Source of the DNA: Fusibacter sp963666805
Lineage (GTDB): Bacteria > Bacillota > Clostridia > Peptostreptococcales > Acidaminobacteraceae
Assembly (NCBI GenBank): GCA_963666805.2
Contig: CAXXWR010000006.1
Span: forward strand, 62,001 to 126,000
Direction: 5' to 3'
DNA: 64,000 nucleotides
The first letter of the stretch is position 1. Every line of letters begins with the position of its first letter. The position numbers and the translations under genes are program-made. Under the pieces are notes generated by a model. That model did not search any database. It saw nothing but the letters and a program-made list of their open reading frames with translations, and was not told the origin of the DNA. Below, piece by piece: positions 28,046 to 35,925 of the stretch.

Positions 28046-30187
28046 ATGGGAAATAAACGAAAGACCCGAGAACAGATCCATGCTATCTTCTATCCGGAAT
28101 CCGTAGCCGTAATTGGAGCAAATAATGTCAAAGGAAGTGTTCCTTTTGACATCTTCAATAATATTCTCAAAGACGATTTTAAAGGAACACTATTTCCGGT
28201 AAGTCCGCGAGAAAAATCGATCTGTTCAGTCAAAACCTATAAGTATTTAACCGACATTCCGGACGATGTAGATATGGGCGTGCTTGTCTTCCCCTCTTCT
28301 GTCGCGCATCTTGCACTTGAGCAATGCGGCCAGAAGGGTATCAAGTCCATGATCATTATATCCGCCGGGTTTCGTGAAGTTGGCGGCAAGGGAATTGAAC
28401 GTGAAAAAATGGTCCAGGATGTCGCCGAAAAATACGGAATATCCTACATTGGCCCGAACTGTCTCGGTGTGATCAACACCGATCCGGCTTGTCACTTCAA
28501 TGCCTCCTTTGCAAGAAAAATGCCGCGACAAGGACACATCGCTTTCCTGAGTCAAAGCGGCGCCTTATGCACGGCCGTGCTTGATTACGCAGAAGCCCGA
28601 AATATCGGGTTTTCAAAATTCGTATCCTTTGGAAATAAAGGCGACGTGGACGAAGTGGACCTGATCAATTATCTTAAAGATGACCCGATGACAAAAGTTA
28701 TCCTGGTTTATCTTGAAGAGGTAACAAACGGTCCCGCTTTGATGGAAGCGGCAAGCAATGTGATCAAAGAAACGGGCAAAGCCGTGCTGGTATTGAAGAG
28801 CGGCCGCACCGCCGAGGGTGCTTCTGCCGCCTCATCACATACCGGCTCCCTGGCGGGCTCGGATAATATTTGTGATGCGGCCTTCGAACAAGCCGGGATT
28901 ATCCGCTGTGATGATATTGAACAGATGTTCAACTACGCGACCGCCCTTGCCTGGAGAGGAGCGCCGAAGGGACGCAAAACGGCGATCATCACCAATGCCG
29001 GCGGCCCAGGTGTTCTGGCAACGGATGAAGCGATCACCCGGGGACTAACCTTGGCCCAATTCTCTGAAGAAACAACTGCCGTTCTGAAAAAAGCATTGCC
29101 GGCTACGGCAAACATCAAAAACCCTGTCGATGTTATCGGAGATGCTCGTGCCGACAGGTACGATGCAGCTATAAATGCTATCATGGCCGATGACAATGTC
29201 GATAGTGTGGGTGTTATTTTGACGCCACAGTCAATGACGGATATTGATGAGATCGCCGAAGGGATCATCGCAGATGCCGAACATTTTGATAAAACGCTTT
29301 ATTGTTCATTTATGGGCGAAGCGGATGTGCGCAGCGGGATACTGAAGTTCCTGGAGCATAAGATCCCCCACTATTCGTTGCCAGAGGATATGTACAGAAG
29401 TCTGGCTGTTGCAACAAAGTTCAACGAAACAAGACAGCGACTGAATAATGCCGTCCCTCCACCGGCGCTGAAAACCGATGAGGCATGTAAGGCAGCATTC
29501 AAAGGGTTGGCAGATGAAGGTAGAACCGGTCTGACCGAAATCGAGGCTATCGATATCCTTGAAAACAGCGGACTTTCTTTACCGCAGCACAAGTTGGTTG
29601 CGGATAAAAAGGAACTGTCATCCGCATTGGTCGGTTTTACATTTCCAATAGTCATGAAGATCATGAGCCATGATATTCAACATAAGACGGATTGCGGCGG
29701 TGTTAAGCTGGGAATCGAGGATGTTGCCGAAGCGGAAAAAGCATGGAATAAGATCATGAAGTCCGTGAATGAAATTCATCCGGAGGCCGAGATCGACGGT
29801 ATTCTGGTAGAGGAAATGGTCGATGCCGGAACCGAAGTTATCATCGGCGTTAAGCGCGATCCTTCTTTCGGGCCTGTTGTCATGTTCGGAATGGGCGGTA
29901 TTTATGTGGAGCTCTATAAAGACGTGATTTTCCGTGTTGCGCCCTTAAGCGAAGCGGATTGCGATGATATGATCAACGGCATTAAGGCATCGAAATTACT
30001 GAAAGGTTACAGGGGGTCGAAGCCGGTTGACCTGCAAGCATTGAAAAAGACCATGCTTGCCGTTTCTGACTTGGCGATGTCCGTACCGGAGATCAGCGAA
30101 TTCGACATCAATCCCTTGATACTGTACCCTGAAGGGAAAGGGTGCTATGTTGCAGACATAAATATTCAACTAAAAAAGAAAGGTTAA
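28046..30187 (+). CDS. ADP-forming acetyl/acyl-CoA synthetase, fused alpha-beta subunits
   Basis: A 713-residue NDP-forming acyl-CoA synthetase. The N-terminal CoA-binding domain begins at IFYPESVAVIGANN; the CoA-ligase domain carries ISAGFREVGGKG and GPNCLGVIN; the phosphohistidine region is SSHTGSLAGSD; and the C-terminal ATP-grasp domain begins near GFTFPIVMKIMSHDIQHKTDCGGVKLG (split). It converts acyl-CoA, ADP and phosphate to the acid, CoA and ATP, an energy-yielding step of amino-acid fermentation. No GNAT domain is attached. It follows the ACP gene by 9 bp and precedes the deaminase by 3 bp. Confidence 0.92.
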   Translation: MGNKRKTREQIHAIFYPESVAVIGANNVKGSVPFDIFNNILKDDFKGTLFPVSPREKSICSVKTYKYLTDIPDDVDMGVLVFPSSVAHLALEQCGQKGIKSMIIISAGFREVGGKGIEREKMVQDVAEKYGISYIGPNCLGVINTDPACHFNASFARKMPRQGHIAFLSQSGALCTAVLDYAEARNIGFSKFVSFGNKGDVDEVDLINYLKDDPMTKVILVYLEEVTNGPALMEAASNVIKETGKAVLVLKSGRTAEGASAASSHTGSLAGSDNICDAAFEQAGIIRCDDIEQMFNYATALAWRGAPKGRKTAIITNAGGPGVLATDEAITRGLTLAQFSEETTAVLKKALPATANIKNPVDVIGDARADRYDAAINAIMADDNVDSVGVILTPQSMTDIDEIAEGIIADAEHFDKTLYCSFMGEADVRSGILKFLEHKIPHYSLPEDMYRSLAVATKFNETRQRLNNAVPPPALKTDEACKAAFKGLADEGRTGLTEIEAIDILENSGLSLPQHKLVADKKELSSALVGFTFPIVMKIMSHDIQHKTDCGGVKLGIEDVAEAEKAWNKIMKSVNEIHPEAEIDGILVEEMVDAGTEVIIGVKRDPSFGPVVMFGMGGIYVELYKDVIFRVAPLSEADCDDMINGIKASKLLKGYRGSKPVDLQALKKTMLAVSDLAMSVPEISEFDINPLILYPEGKGCYVADINIQLKKKG

Positions 30188-30190
30188 AAT

Positions 30191-31003
30191 ATGAGATTAG
30201 TCATTCACAACGATTACGACAAAATGAGCAAATGGACCGCTCACTACATTGCAAAAAAGATCAAGGAGTATGCTCCCACTCCGGATAACCCGTTTGTTAT
30301 CGGATTGCCGACCGGTTCTTCGCCGATCGGGACCTACAATGAGTTGATCAATTTGTACAAGGCTGGAAAAGTATCATTCAAAAATGTCGTTACTTTCAAT
30401 ATGGATGAATATGTGGGTATAGCTGAAGACCATCCCGAAAGCTATCATTATTTTATGCACCACTATTTATTCGATCATATTGACATTCCCGAAGAAAACA
30501 TCAATATCCTAAACGGAAATGCGCCCGATCTGGAGGCCGAATGCCAACGCTACGAAGACAAAATCGCGGAATACGGCCCTATCCGCTTATTCCTAGGCGG
30601 TATCGGTCCTGACGGACACATTGCTTTCAATGAACCCGGTTCATCGCTGGTATCCAAAACACGTACCAAGACATTGACACACGATACGATCCTGGCAAAT
30701 GCCAGATTCTTTGACAACAACATGGATCTTGTACCAAAGACCGCTTTAACGGTTGGCGTCGGTACTGTGCTGGGCTCAGAAGAGGTCATCATCCTTATCA
30801 ATGGATACAAAAAAGCGCGGGCATTGCACATGGTTGTTGAAGAAGGTGTCAATCATATGTGGACAGTATCGGCCCTACAGCTGCATCAGAAAGCAATGAT
30901 CGTTTGTGACGATGAAGCGACCTACGACCTGAAAGTCGGAACGGCCAGATATTTTAAAGATATTGAAAAGGAAGCCATCAAAAGCTTGCCCGACCTGGGG
31001 TGA
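30191..31003 (+). CDS. nagB: Glucosamine-6-phosphate deaminase
   Basis: A 270-residue protein of standard NagB length. GLPTGSSPIGTYNELI, VVTFNMDEYVG with the catalytic Asp, and FLGGIGPDGHIAFNEPGSS with the catalytic His are intact. It converts glucosamine-6-phosphate to fructose-6-phosphate and ammonia in the cytoplasm. It is third in the unit after ACP and acyl-CoA synthetase; no nagA is nearby. A DUF4954 protein follows 60 bp downstream, a pairing also common in Bacteroidetes. Confidence 0.95.
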   Translation: MRLVIHNDYDKMSKWTAHYIAKKIKEYAPTPDNPFVIGLPTGSSPIGTYNELINLYKAGKVSFKNVVTFNMDEYVGIAEDHPESYHYFMHHYLFDHIDIPEENINILNGNAPDLEAECQRYEDKIAEYGPIRLFLGGIGPDGHIAFNEPGSSLVSKTRTKTLTHDTILANARFFDNNMDLVPKTALTVGVGTVLGSEEVIILINGYKKARALHMVVEEGVNHMWTVSALQLHQKAMIVCDDEATYDLKVGTARYFKDIEKEAIKSLPDLG

Positions 31004-31063
31004 ACAACACCATAAAATAGGATAAACATTCCTTTACAACCACATAACAATGGTGAGGAAATT

Positions 31064-32971
31064 ATGACATCCAGAAAGCTTACCACAGCAGACATTGAGG
31101 TATTAAAAAAACAAAATTGCCTGGCAAAAGACTGGGAACATATTAGCGTATCTACCGATCTTGACCTGTCCCTGATCAACAGCTGTCTTTTCAGCGGAGA
31201 CATCGAGATAGGAAGTCATTGCGAGCTATACGCCAGCAAGATACACAATTGCCGTATCGGCACCAATGTAAAGATATCCAATGTTGGCTGGATCGCCGAT
31301 TACGAGATCAAAGACGACGTGATCATAGAGGCCGTCGGAGAGATCAGCATGAGCGGTGAAAGTAAATTCGGCAACGGCTGTGTCCTGGACATTCTGAATG
31401 AGGGCGGCGGGCGCGAATTAACACTCTTTAATGATCTGACATCCCAGATCGCTTATTTGCAGGTGCTTTACAAGCACAACGCGGCATTTTCCAAAAAGCT
31501 GCAAGCTGCCATTGATAAAGATGTTGCAACTAAAGCCTCCACAAGCGGAGTCATTGGCAACAACGCTAAAATACGGCATTGTTCATCCATACAGGATGTC
31601 AATGTCGGGCCCTTTGCCAATCTTCGGGGCGCCAAACGCCTGAAAGACGGAAGCATTATCAGCACAAAAGATGCCCCAGTCTTTATCGGTGAAGGTGTGA
31701 TAGCTGATGAGTTTATCGTACAAGAAGGATCCAAGATCGATAGCGGTGTGGTTATGGACAAATGCTTTGTGGGGCAGGCCGTGAAGCTTGGCAAACAATT
31801 CTCGGCCGAGAATTCTGCTTTCTTTGCAAACTGCGAAGGCTTCCATGGAGAAGCCTGTTCGGTGTTTGCCGGTCCCTATACCGTCAGCCATCACAAATCA
31901 TCCCTGCTTATTGCCGGGTTATATTCGTTTTATAATGCCGGTTCAGGGACCAACATGAGCAACCACATGTATAAGCTCGGTCCCATTCACCAGAGCATTC
32001 TGGAACGTGGAAGCAAAACGGGATCATTTTCCTACATCCTGGCGCCGTCACGAGTTGGCGCATTTTCCGTTGTGATCGGCAAGCATTTTGTTAATTTCGA
32101 CGCATCGGAATTTCCGTTCTCCTATATCACAGAAGAACATGGCAGCAGTTACTTGACCCCGGCTATGAATTTACTGACTGTAGGAACAAGGCGAGACAGT
32201 GTCAAATGGCCAAAGCGTGACAAGCGTGGGGAATGCAAGCGCGACTTGATCCAATTCGAGCTCTACAATCCCTACATTATCGATCGCGTAAAAAAAGGTC
32301 ATGATATACTCAAAGGACTATACGAATCCACGGATAAATCAAAAAATACTGTGTTGAGAAAAGGTCTTTTGATAAGACGCCTGATGATGAAGACGTCCGC
32401 AAAATATTATGCCCTTGCTTTAAAGATATACGCCGCCAAGAATTTGGCCGAAGCGCTGGAGAAGGGTGAAGATATCCACAAACTGCTTGCTGATGTTAAA
32501 AATTATAAAGCAAGCGAATGGATTGATGTACTGGGTTTGATCTGCCGGAAAGACAAGATCGAAGCATTCGAAGAAAAGGTCATCGCCGGAAAGATAGATA
32601 GTGTTGATAACGTGCTAAAGGCGTTGAAGGATTTGAACGCAGTTTATGAAAGTGATGCAAAAGACCATGCGATGGCTTTCATTGTTCAGCTTTTGGAAAA
32701 GACTCCGGCGGAGATTGACAAAGAAGACCTGAAAGCCGTCCTTGCTGATGGCGCAAAAGCCTTTGTCAAATTGAATAAATTGATCCGCGAAGATGCTATA
32801 AAGGAATTTGATCCTGGCGCTCAGATCGGTTATGGTATTGACGGTGATGCAGACACGGTCAAGGCTGACTTTGAAGCGGTTCGCGGCGACAAGGAGACAA
32901 ATTCTTTTATCGTCGGATTGCAGGAAGAATCGGACAACGTAACGGAAAAGTGGGTTGAATTGATCAAATAG
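31064..32971 (+). CDS. DUF4954 family left-handed beta-helix protein
   Basis: A 635-residue protein. Residues about 40 to 330 show repeated short hydrophobic-rung patterns (IEIGSHCELYASKIHNCRIGTNVKISNVGW, split; further rungs at VFIGEGVIADEFIVQEGSKI) typical of hexapeptide left-handed beta helices related to sugar-nucleotide acyltransferases. The C-terminal 230 residues are helical and charged. This matches DUF4954, whose activity is unknown. Position after nagB suggests amino-sugar or envelope metabolism. It ends before a strong terminator. Confidence 0.85.
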   Translation: MTSRKLTTADIEVLKKQNCLAKDWEHISVSTDLDLSLINSCLFSGDIEIGSHCELYASKIHNCRIGTNVKISNVGWIADYEIKDDVIIEAVGEISMSGESKFGNGCVLDILNEGGGRELTLFNDLTSQIAYLQVLYKHNAAFSKKLQAAIDKDVATKASTSGVIGNNAKIRHCSSIQDVNVGPFANLRGAKRLKDGSIISTKDAPVFIGEGVIADEFIVQEGSKIDSGVVMDKCFVGQAVKLGKQFSAENSAFFANCEGFHGEACSVFAGPYTVSHHKSSLLIAGLYSFYNAGSGTNMSNHMYKLGPIHQSILERGSKTGSFSYILAPSRVGAFSVVIGKHFVNFDASEFPFSYITEEHGSSYLTPAMNLLTVGTRRDSVKWPKRDKRGECKRDLIQFELYNPYIIDRVKKGHDILKGLYESTDKSKNTVLRKGLLIRRLMMKTSAKYYALALKIYAAKNLAEALEKGEDIHKLLADVKNYKASEWIDVLGLICRKDKIEAFEEKVIAGKIDSVDNVLKALKDLNAVYESDAKDHAMAFIVQLLEKTPAEIDKEDLKAVLADGAKAFVKLNKLIREDAIKEFDPGAQIGYGIDGDADTVKADFEAVRGDKETNSFIVGLQEESDNVTEKWVELIK

Positions 32972-32996
32972 CTTAAAGAATAAATTGTAATATGGT

Positions 32997-33029
32997 AGAG
33001 ACGCAGCATTGCGGCGTCTCTTTTTTTTT
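32997..33029 (+). terminator. Terminator after the DUF4954 gene
   Basis: AGAGACGC pairs with GCGTCTCT across a 9-nt loop and is followed by nine T residues. Confidence 0.9.
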
Positions 33030-33035
33030 ATCATG

Positions 33036-33072
33036 AAAAAAAAAGTACGGAACAGACATGTCTGTTCCGTAC
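33036..33072 (-). terminator. Terminator of the truncated tRNA-Ser gene
   Basis: A perfect 28-bp palindrome at 33,045-33,072 (arms begin GTACGGAACAGACA) is followed on the minus strand by nine T residues, six bases after the tRNA 3' end. Confidence 0.88.
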
Positions 33073-33077
33073 ACTTG

Positions 33078-33106
33078 CGGAGAGAAAGGGATTCGAACCC
33101 CCGACC
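33078..33106 (-). pseudogene. 3' remnant of a tRNA-Ser gene, probable attachment-site core
   Basis: On the minus strand the T arm (GGGGG-TTCGAAT-CCCTT), the 3' acceptor strand TCTCTCC and discriminator G are present, the pattern of a tRNA-Ser with acceptor GGAGAGA. The bases upstream on that strand do not continue into a serine variable arm, anticodon arm or matching 5' acceptor. A tRNA 3' end left beside foreign DNA is the classical footprint of tyrosine-integrase insertion, but no integrase gene is in the window. Confidence 0.7.
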
Positions 33107-33374
33107 TATTTTACACCCGCTTAAACACTGATAAATACCCATATTAACTAGATATAGAGTGGTATAATCGACTTATAATGTTCCCGTAAGTTCCCGCATT
33201 GTCCTGGGATATCTCGAATAAGTTGGAACATTTTGGGAACATTTTATTCTTCGCGGTTCAAAATTTTGTATCTTCTTGCGCTCCCAATATGGTATGATTT
33301 TAATGCGAGTTATACGGTTTGTGTACACCAAGATGTGGCTGGTAGGTGAAAGGTTGTATTTTTAAAATAAAATA
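33107..33374. other. Gene-free junction region with GTTCCC motifs
   Basis: About 270 bp with no credible gene on either strand. GTTCCC occurs twice on the plus strand (33,180-33,195 area) and twice on the minus strand (GGAAC and GGGAAC, 33,224-33,242 area), like arm-type binding sites near a phage or element attachment site. Base composition shifts to A+T rich across this stretch, so the boundary between the two genomes lies here or at the marR promoter. Confidence 0.55.
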
Positions 33375-33430
33375 ATAGTTGCATGGTAAACTAAAATGTA
33401 CTAAACTATAATAGTTGACCGGTGAACTAT
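33375..33430 (+). promoter_or_regulatory. marR promoter with two operator-like palindromes
   Basis: A 20-bp near-perfect palindrome, ATAGTTGACCGGTGAACTAT, spans 33,411-33,430, and a related copy (ATAGTTG-N6-AAACTA) lies at 33,375-33,393. A TATAAT -10 box (33,407-33,412) sits between and overlaps the second site. The layout fits autorepression by the MarR protein encoded downstream. Confidence 0.6.
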
Positions 33431-33445
33431 AATGGGGAGTGTTTT

Positions 33446-33895
33446 ATGGATGGAAAAGAATACGGACTCTTGGTGAGAGGGATTACTAGGAATGTAAACA
33501 CCTACATTAGCGCAAGTATAAAGCAATATGGTATAAAAGAAGGGCAATATGAATATTTTATGCATATATATGCTTCTCCGGGTATCAATCAGTTGGAACT
33601 TGCAAGATTAAAAGGTGTAGGGAAGGGGAGTGTGACAAAAGCCCTTAAGATACTAGAGGATGACGGATTTATAAAAAGAGAAGTGGATGAGAAAGACAGG
33701 CGAAACTTTCGTTGTTTTATCAGCAAGAAGGGAGAAAAGATCGTAAATGATCTGATCGAAGTGAGAATGAAAAGTGAAAAGACACTTTTTAAAGGAATGA
33801 AGCAAACAGACAGAATTATGTTTTATCGGTACTTGAACATTTTATACAAAAACTCCAATGATCTACTGAAAATACTGCATAAGGTAAATTTATGA
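33446..33895 (+). CDS. MarR family transcriptional regulator
   Basis: Start at ATG 33,446, six bases after GGGGAG; 149 residues. The winged helix is visible at about residues 45 to 95: INQLELARLKGVGKGSVTKALKILEDDGFIKREVDEKDRRNFRCF (split), with the DRR wing tip typical of MarR proteins that repress drug-efflux or catabolic genes. The stop overlaps the next ATG (ATGA), suggesting translational coupling to a downstream gene that is cut off after about 13 codons. Two operator-like palindromes precede it. Confidence 0.9.
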   Translation: MDGKEYGLLVRGITRNVNTYISASIKQYGIKEGQYEYFMHIYASPGINQLELARLKGVGKGSVTKALKILEDDGFIKREVDEKDRRNFRCFISKKGEKIVNDLIEVRMKSEKTLFKGMKQTDRIMFYRYLNILYKNSNDLLKILHKVNL

Positions 33896-34803
33896 ACATT
33901 AAAAGAATAATGCCTAGCATTACAAAACATATCAATTGTGAAAAAACCAACAAATGCTGTCCCGATAGCCATCAGTAAAATAGATATTCCAATGGTATAT
34001 TTCTTCAATACTTTAACGGTTCTTCCTAATAGTAAGCCTCCTAAAATACCAATAATCTGCATAATTGATGCGACTGTCCCTGCTGTACTCGCATCACCAA
34101 TCCCTTTACGATCAATATACATTGCAATATTAGTATTAAATGTTGCAACAAAAATGCCCGTTACAAGGCACAATACTGCAAAATAAATAAGTCCTTTTGA
34201 GATGCCTGAATGTTGTCCTTTTTCTAGTTTTGGTGTCACTTTTCCCTTTGGTACTGTTAAAAAAATAATTAAAATAATAGGAATTGTAATAAAAAAGACT
34301 AAATAGCCATTTTTCCATCCCGACATTGCAGTAAACAAACCTGATCCTTTAGCGATAATGGTTCCACCTACACTGACAAAGATAGATTGAAATCCCATGA
34401 CTCGTGACTTATCAAGACCTGTAAAGTAATCAGAAATCAGCGATGAACTGGTTACAACAACAAATGAAAGTCCTATGCCGATAATAATACTTGCTATGTA
34501 CAGCATCCAAAGTTGTGTGTTCAATATTTGAGGTAACAAAGCACCAACAAGCATCAAAAATGTTCCAAGAATAGCTATATCTCTTTTAGTTATTCTTGGT
34601 TCTAACCAAGGTTCTAAAATCATAGCAGGTAGGGTGACTAAATTAATCAAGGTCAAAACAATTTGAATCGCAGAATCACTTGCTTCTGGAAAGTATTTTC
34701 CAACTTCAGCTAAAATTGGAGACAAGGCACTATTACATGCCATTGTAAGCGACATTACCAATAACCCTAGCGCAATCCGCGTTTTATTCTTAGATTTTTC
34801 CAT
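33823..34803 (-). pseudogene. MFS transporter, C-terminally truncated at a sequence breakpoint
   Basis: The frame gives 326 residues, but only the first about 290 look native: membrane helices through ISILLMAIGTAFVGFFTI. The last about 36 residues (after FFTIDM) are translated from the reverse of marR and are not membrane-like. A full MFS carrier would need about 100 more residues with the last two or three helices. GAGGAG precedes the ATG. It is last in a minus-strand series with the hydroxyacid dehydrogenase, alcohol dehydrogenase and aldolase, so it was probably a substrate or product carrier. Confidence 0.75.
33892..33978 (+). pseudogene. Start of an interrupted gene coupled to marR
   Basis: An ATG overlapping the marR stop, with AAGG 8 bp upstream, opens MNIKRIMPSITKH, which resembles the beginning of MdlB-type ABC exporters often placed after marR. 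The frame then runs through sequence that encodes an MFS protein on the other strand and stops after 29 codons. The native gene therefore seems to be cut near 33,930. Confidence 0.4.
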
Positions 34804-34824
34804 TGTATACTCCTCTTGTACAAT

Positions 34825-35877
34825 TTATCTTTTCCAAATATACTTCCGCTCTGTGCCCTTAAGATAAGCAAGAATCTCACCCGCCATCATTTCTCCCGAC
34901 CAATTGTCCACATCGGTGGTTAGTCCTGCCATATGAGGTGTACATACAACATTTTTCATTGTTAATAACGGATGATTAGAAGGAACGGGTTCTTCCCAGT
35001 AGACATCAATTGCAGCACCTGCAATTTCACCATTTTCTAGGGCCTCAATAAAATCTCTTTGGTCAATAACAGCCGCTCTAGCAGTATTGATGATATACGC
35101 AGTATTCTTCATTTTAGAAAACCAGTCCTTATTAACGATGTTTTTTGTTGATTCCACAACGGGTAAGTGAATACTCAACATGTCACTTTCTTTGAGCATG
35201 GTATCTAAGTCAACCGCTTCTACACCATCAGCTTCAATCCTATCCGGTGACAAATAAGGGTCATATGCCAATACTTCCATTCCAAATGCCTTCGCCCGAA
35301 CAGCCACTTCTCTGCCAATCGCACCATAACCTGCTATCCCTAACTTCTTACCATAAAGTTCAAAACCTATGCCATAATCTATAAAAGGATGATTTTCATC
35401 CAAAGGGCCAAAAGTAACATTTTTAATAGGGGGAACCTCATAAATATCATCTTTAGCTGGTCCTACATGCTCTCCCTTAGAAAGACCTGCTGAACTTAAT
35501 GTCAATTTTCTTGCTACAGCAATCATTAATCCTATGTTGTATTCTGCAACTGCCACACGGTTTCTACCAGGTGTGTAAGAAAGTGGAATACCTGATTTTT
35601 TTAACACCTCATTATCAACGGTTACAGGTGTTCCTTTAGCGACTCCTATAAATTTCATACCTGATTCTATCCATCGACTAAGTGTATCACTGCCTGCATT
35701 TTCATCTCCAAGAATGACCAATTCATAACCTTCGCATTCTTGGCAAACCATCGCTTCAGTGACATTACCTTTTCCATGCTTCAGTTCACCCGCAATACTT
35801 ATGTCACAAAATGCTTCAATTTCTTTCATTCTTTTATCTGGCAATTGTGTACACAAGACTAATTTTTTTCGATCCAT
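34825..35877 (-). CDS. D-isomer-specific 2-hydroxyacid dehydrogenase family protein
   Basis: A 350-residue protein with the NAD-binding motif GIAGYGAIGREVA at about residue 185 and the catalytic triad in NTARAAV (Arg), EEPVP (Glu) and PHMAGL (His). It should reduce a 2-oxoacid or oxidise a D-2-hydroxyacid. An unusual insert of about 30 residues (GPAKDDIYEVPPIKNVTFGP) precedes the Rossmann domain. It lies 48 bp after the Fe-ADH gene and 21 bp before the truncated MFS gene, within the sugar catabolic cluster. Substrate unknown. Confidence 0.88.
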   Translation of the reverse strand: MDRKKLVLCTQLPDKRMKEIEAFCDISIAGELKHGKGNVTEAMVCQECEGYELVILGDENAGSDTLSRWIESGMKFIGVAKGTPVTVDNEVLKKSGIPLSYTPGRNRVAVAEYNIGLMIAVARKLTLSSAGLSKGEHVGPAKDDIYEVPPIKNVTFGPLDENHPFIDYGIGFELYGKKLGIAGYGAIGREVAVRAKAFGMEVLAYDPYLSPDRIEADGVEAVDLDTMLKESDMLSIHLPVVESTKNIVNKDWFSKMKNTAYIINTARAAVIDQRDFIEALENGEIAGAAIDVYWEEPVPSNHPLLTMKNVVCTPHMAGLTTDVDNWSGEMMAGEILAYLKGTERKYIWKR

Positions 35878-35925
35878 TTTTTTCTCCTCACTTGTTACAT
35901 TATCAAACTATTTTTAAAATCACGC

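Noticed and set aside
33107..33374. Possible integrase gene beside the tRNA remnant
   Set aside because: No frame in this stretch is long enough, and no integrase motif is visible on either strand.
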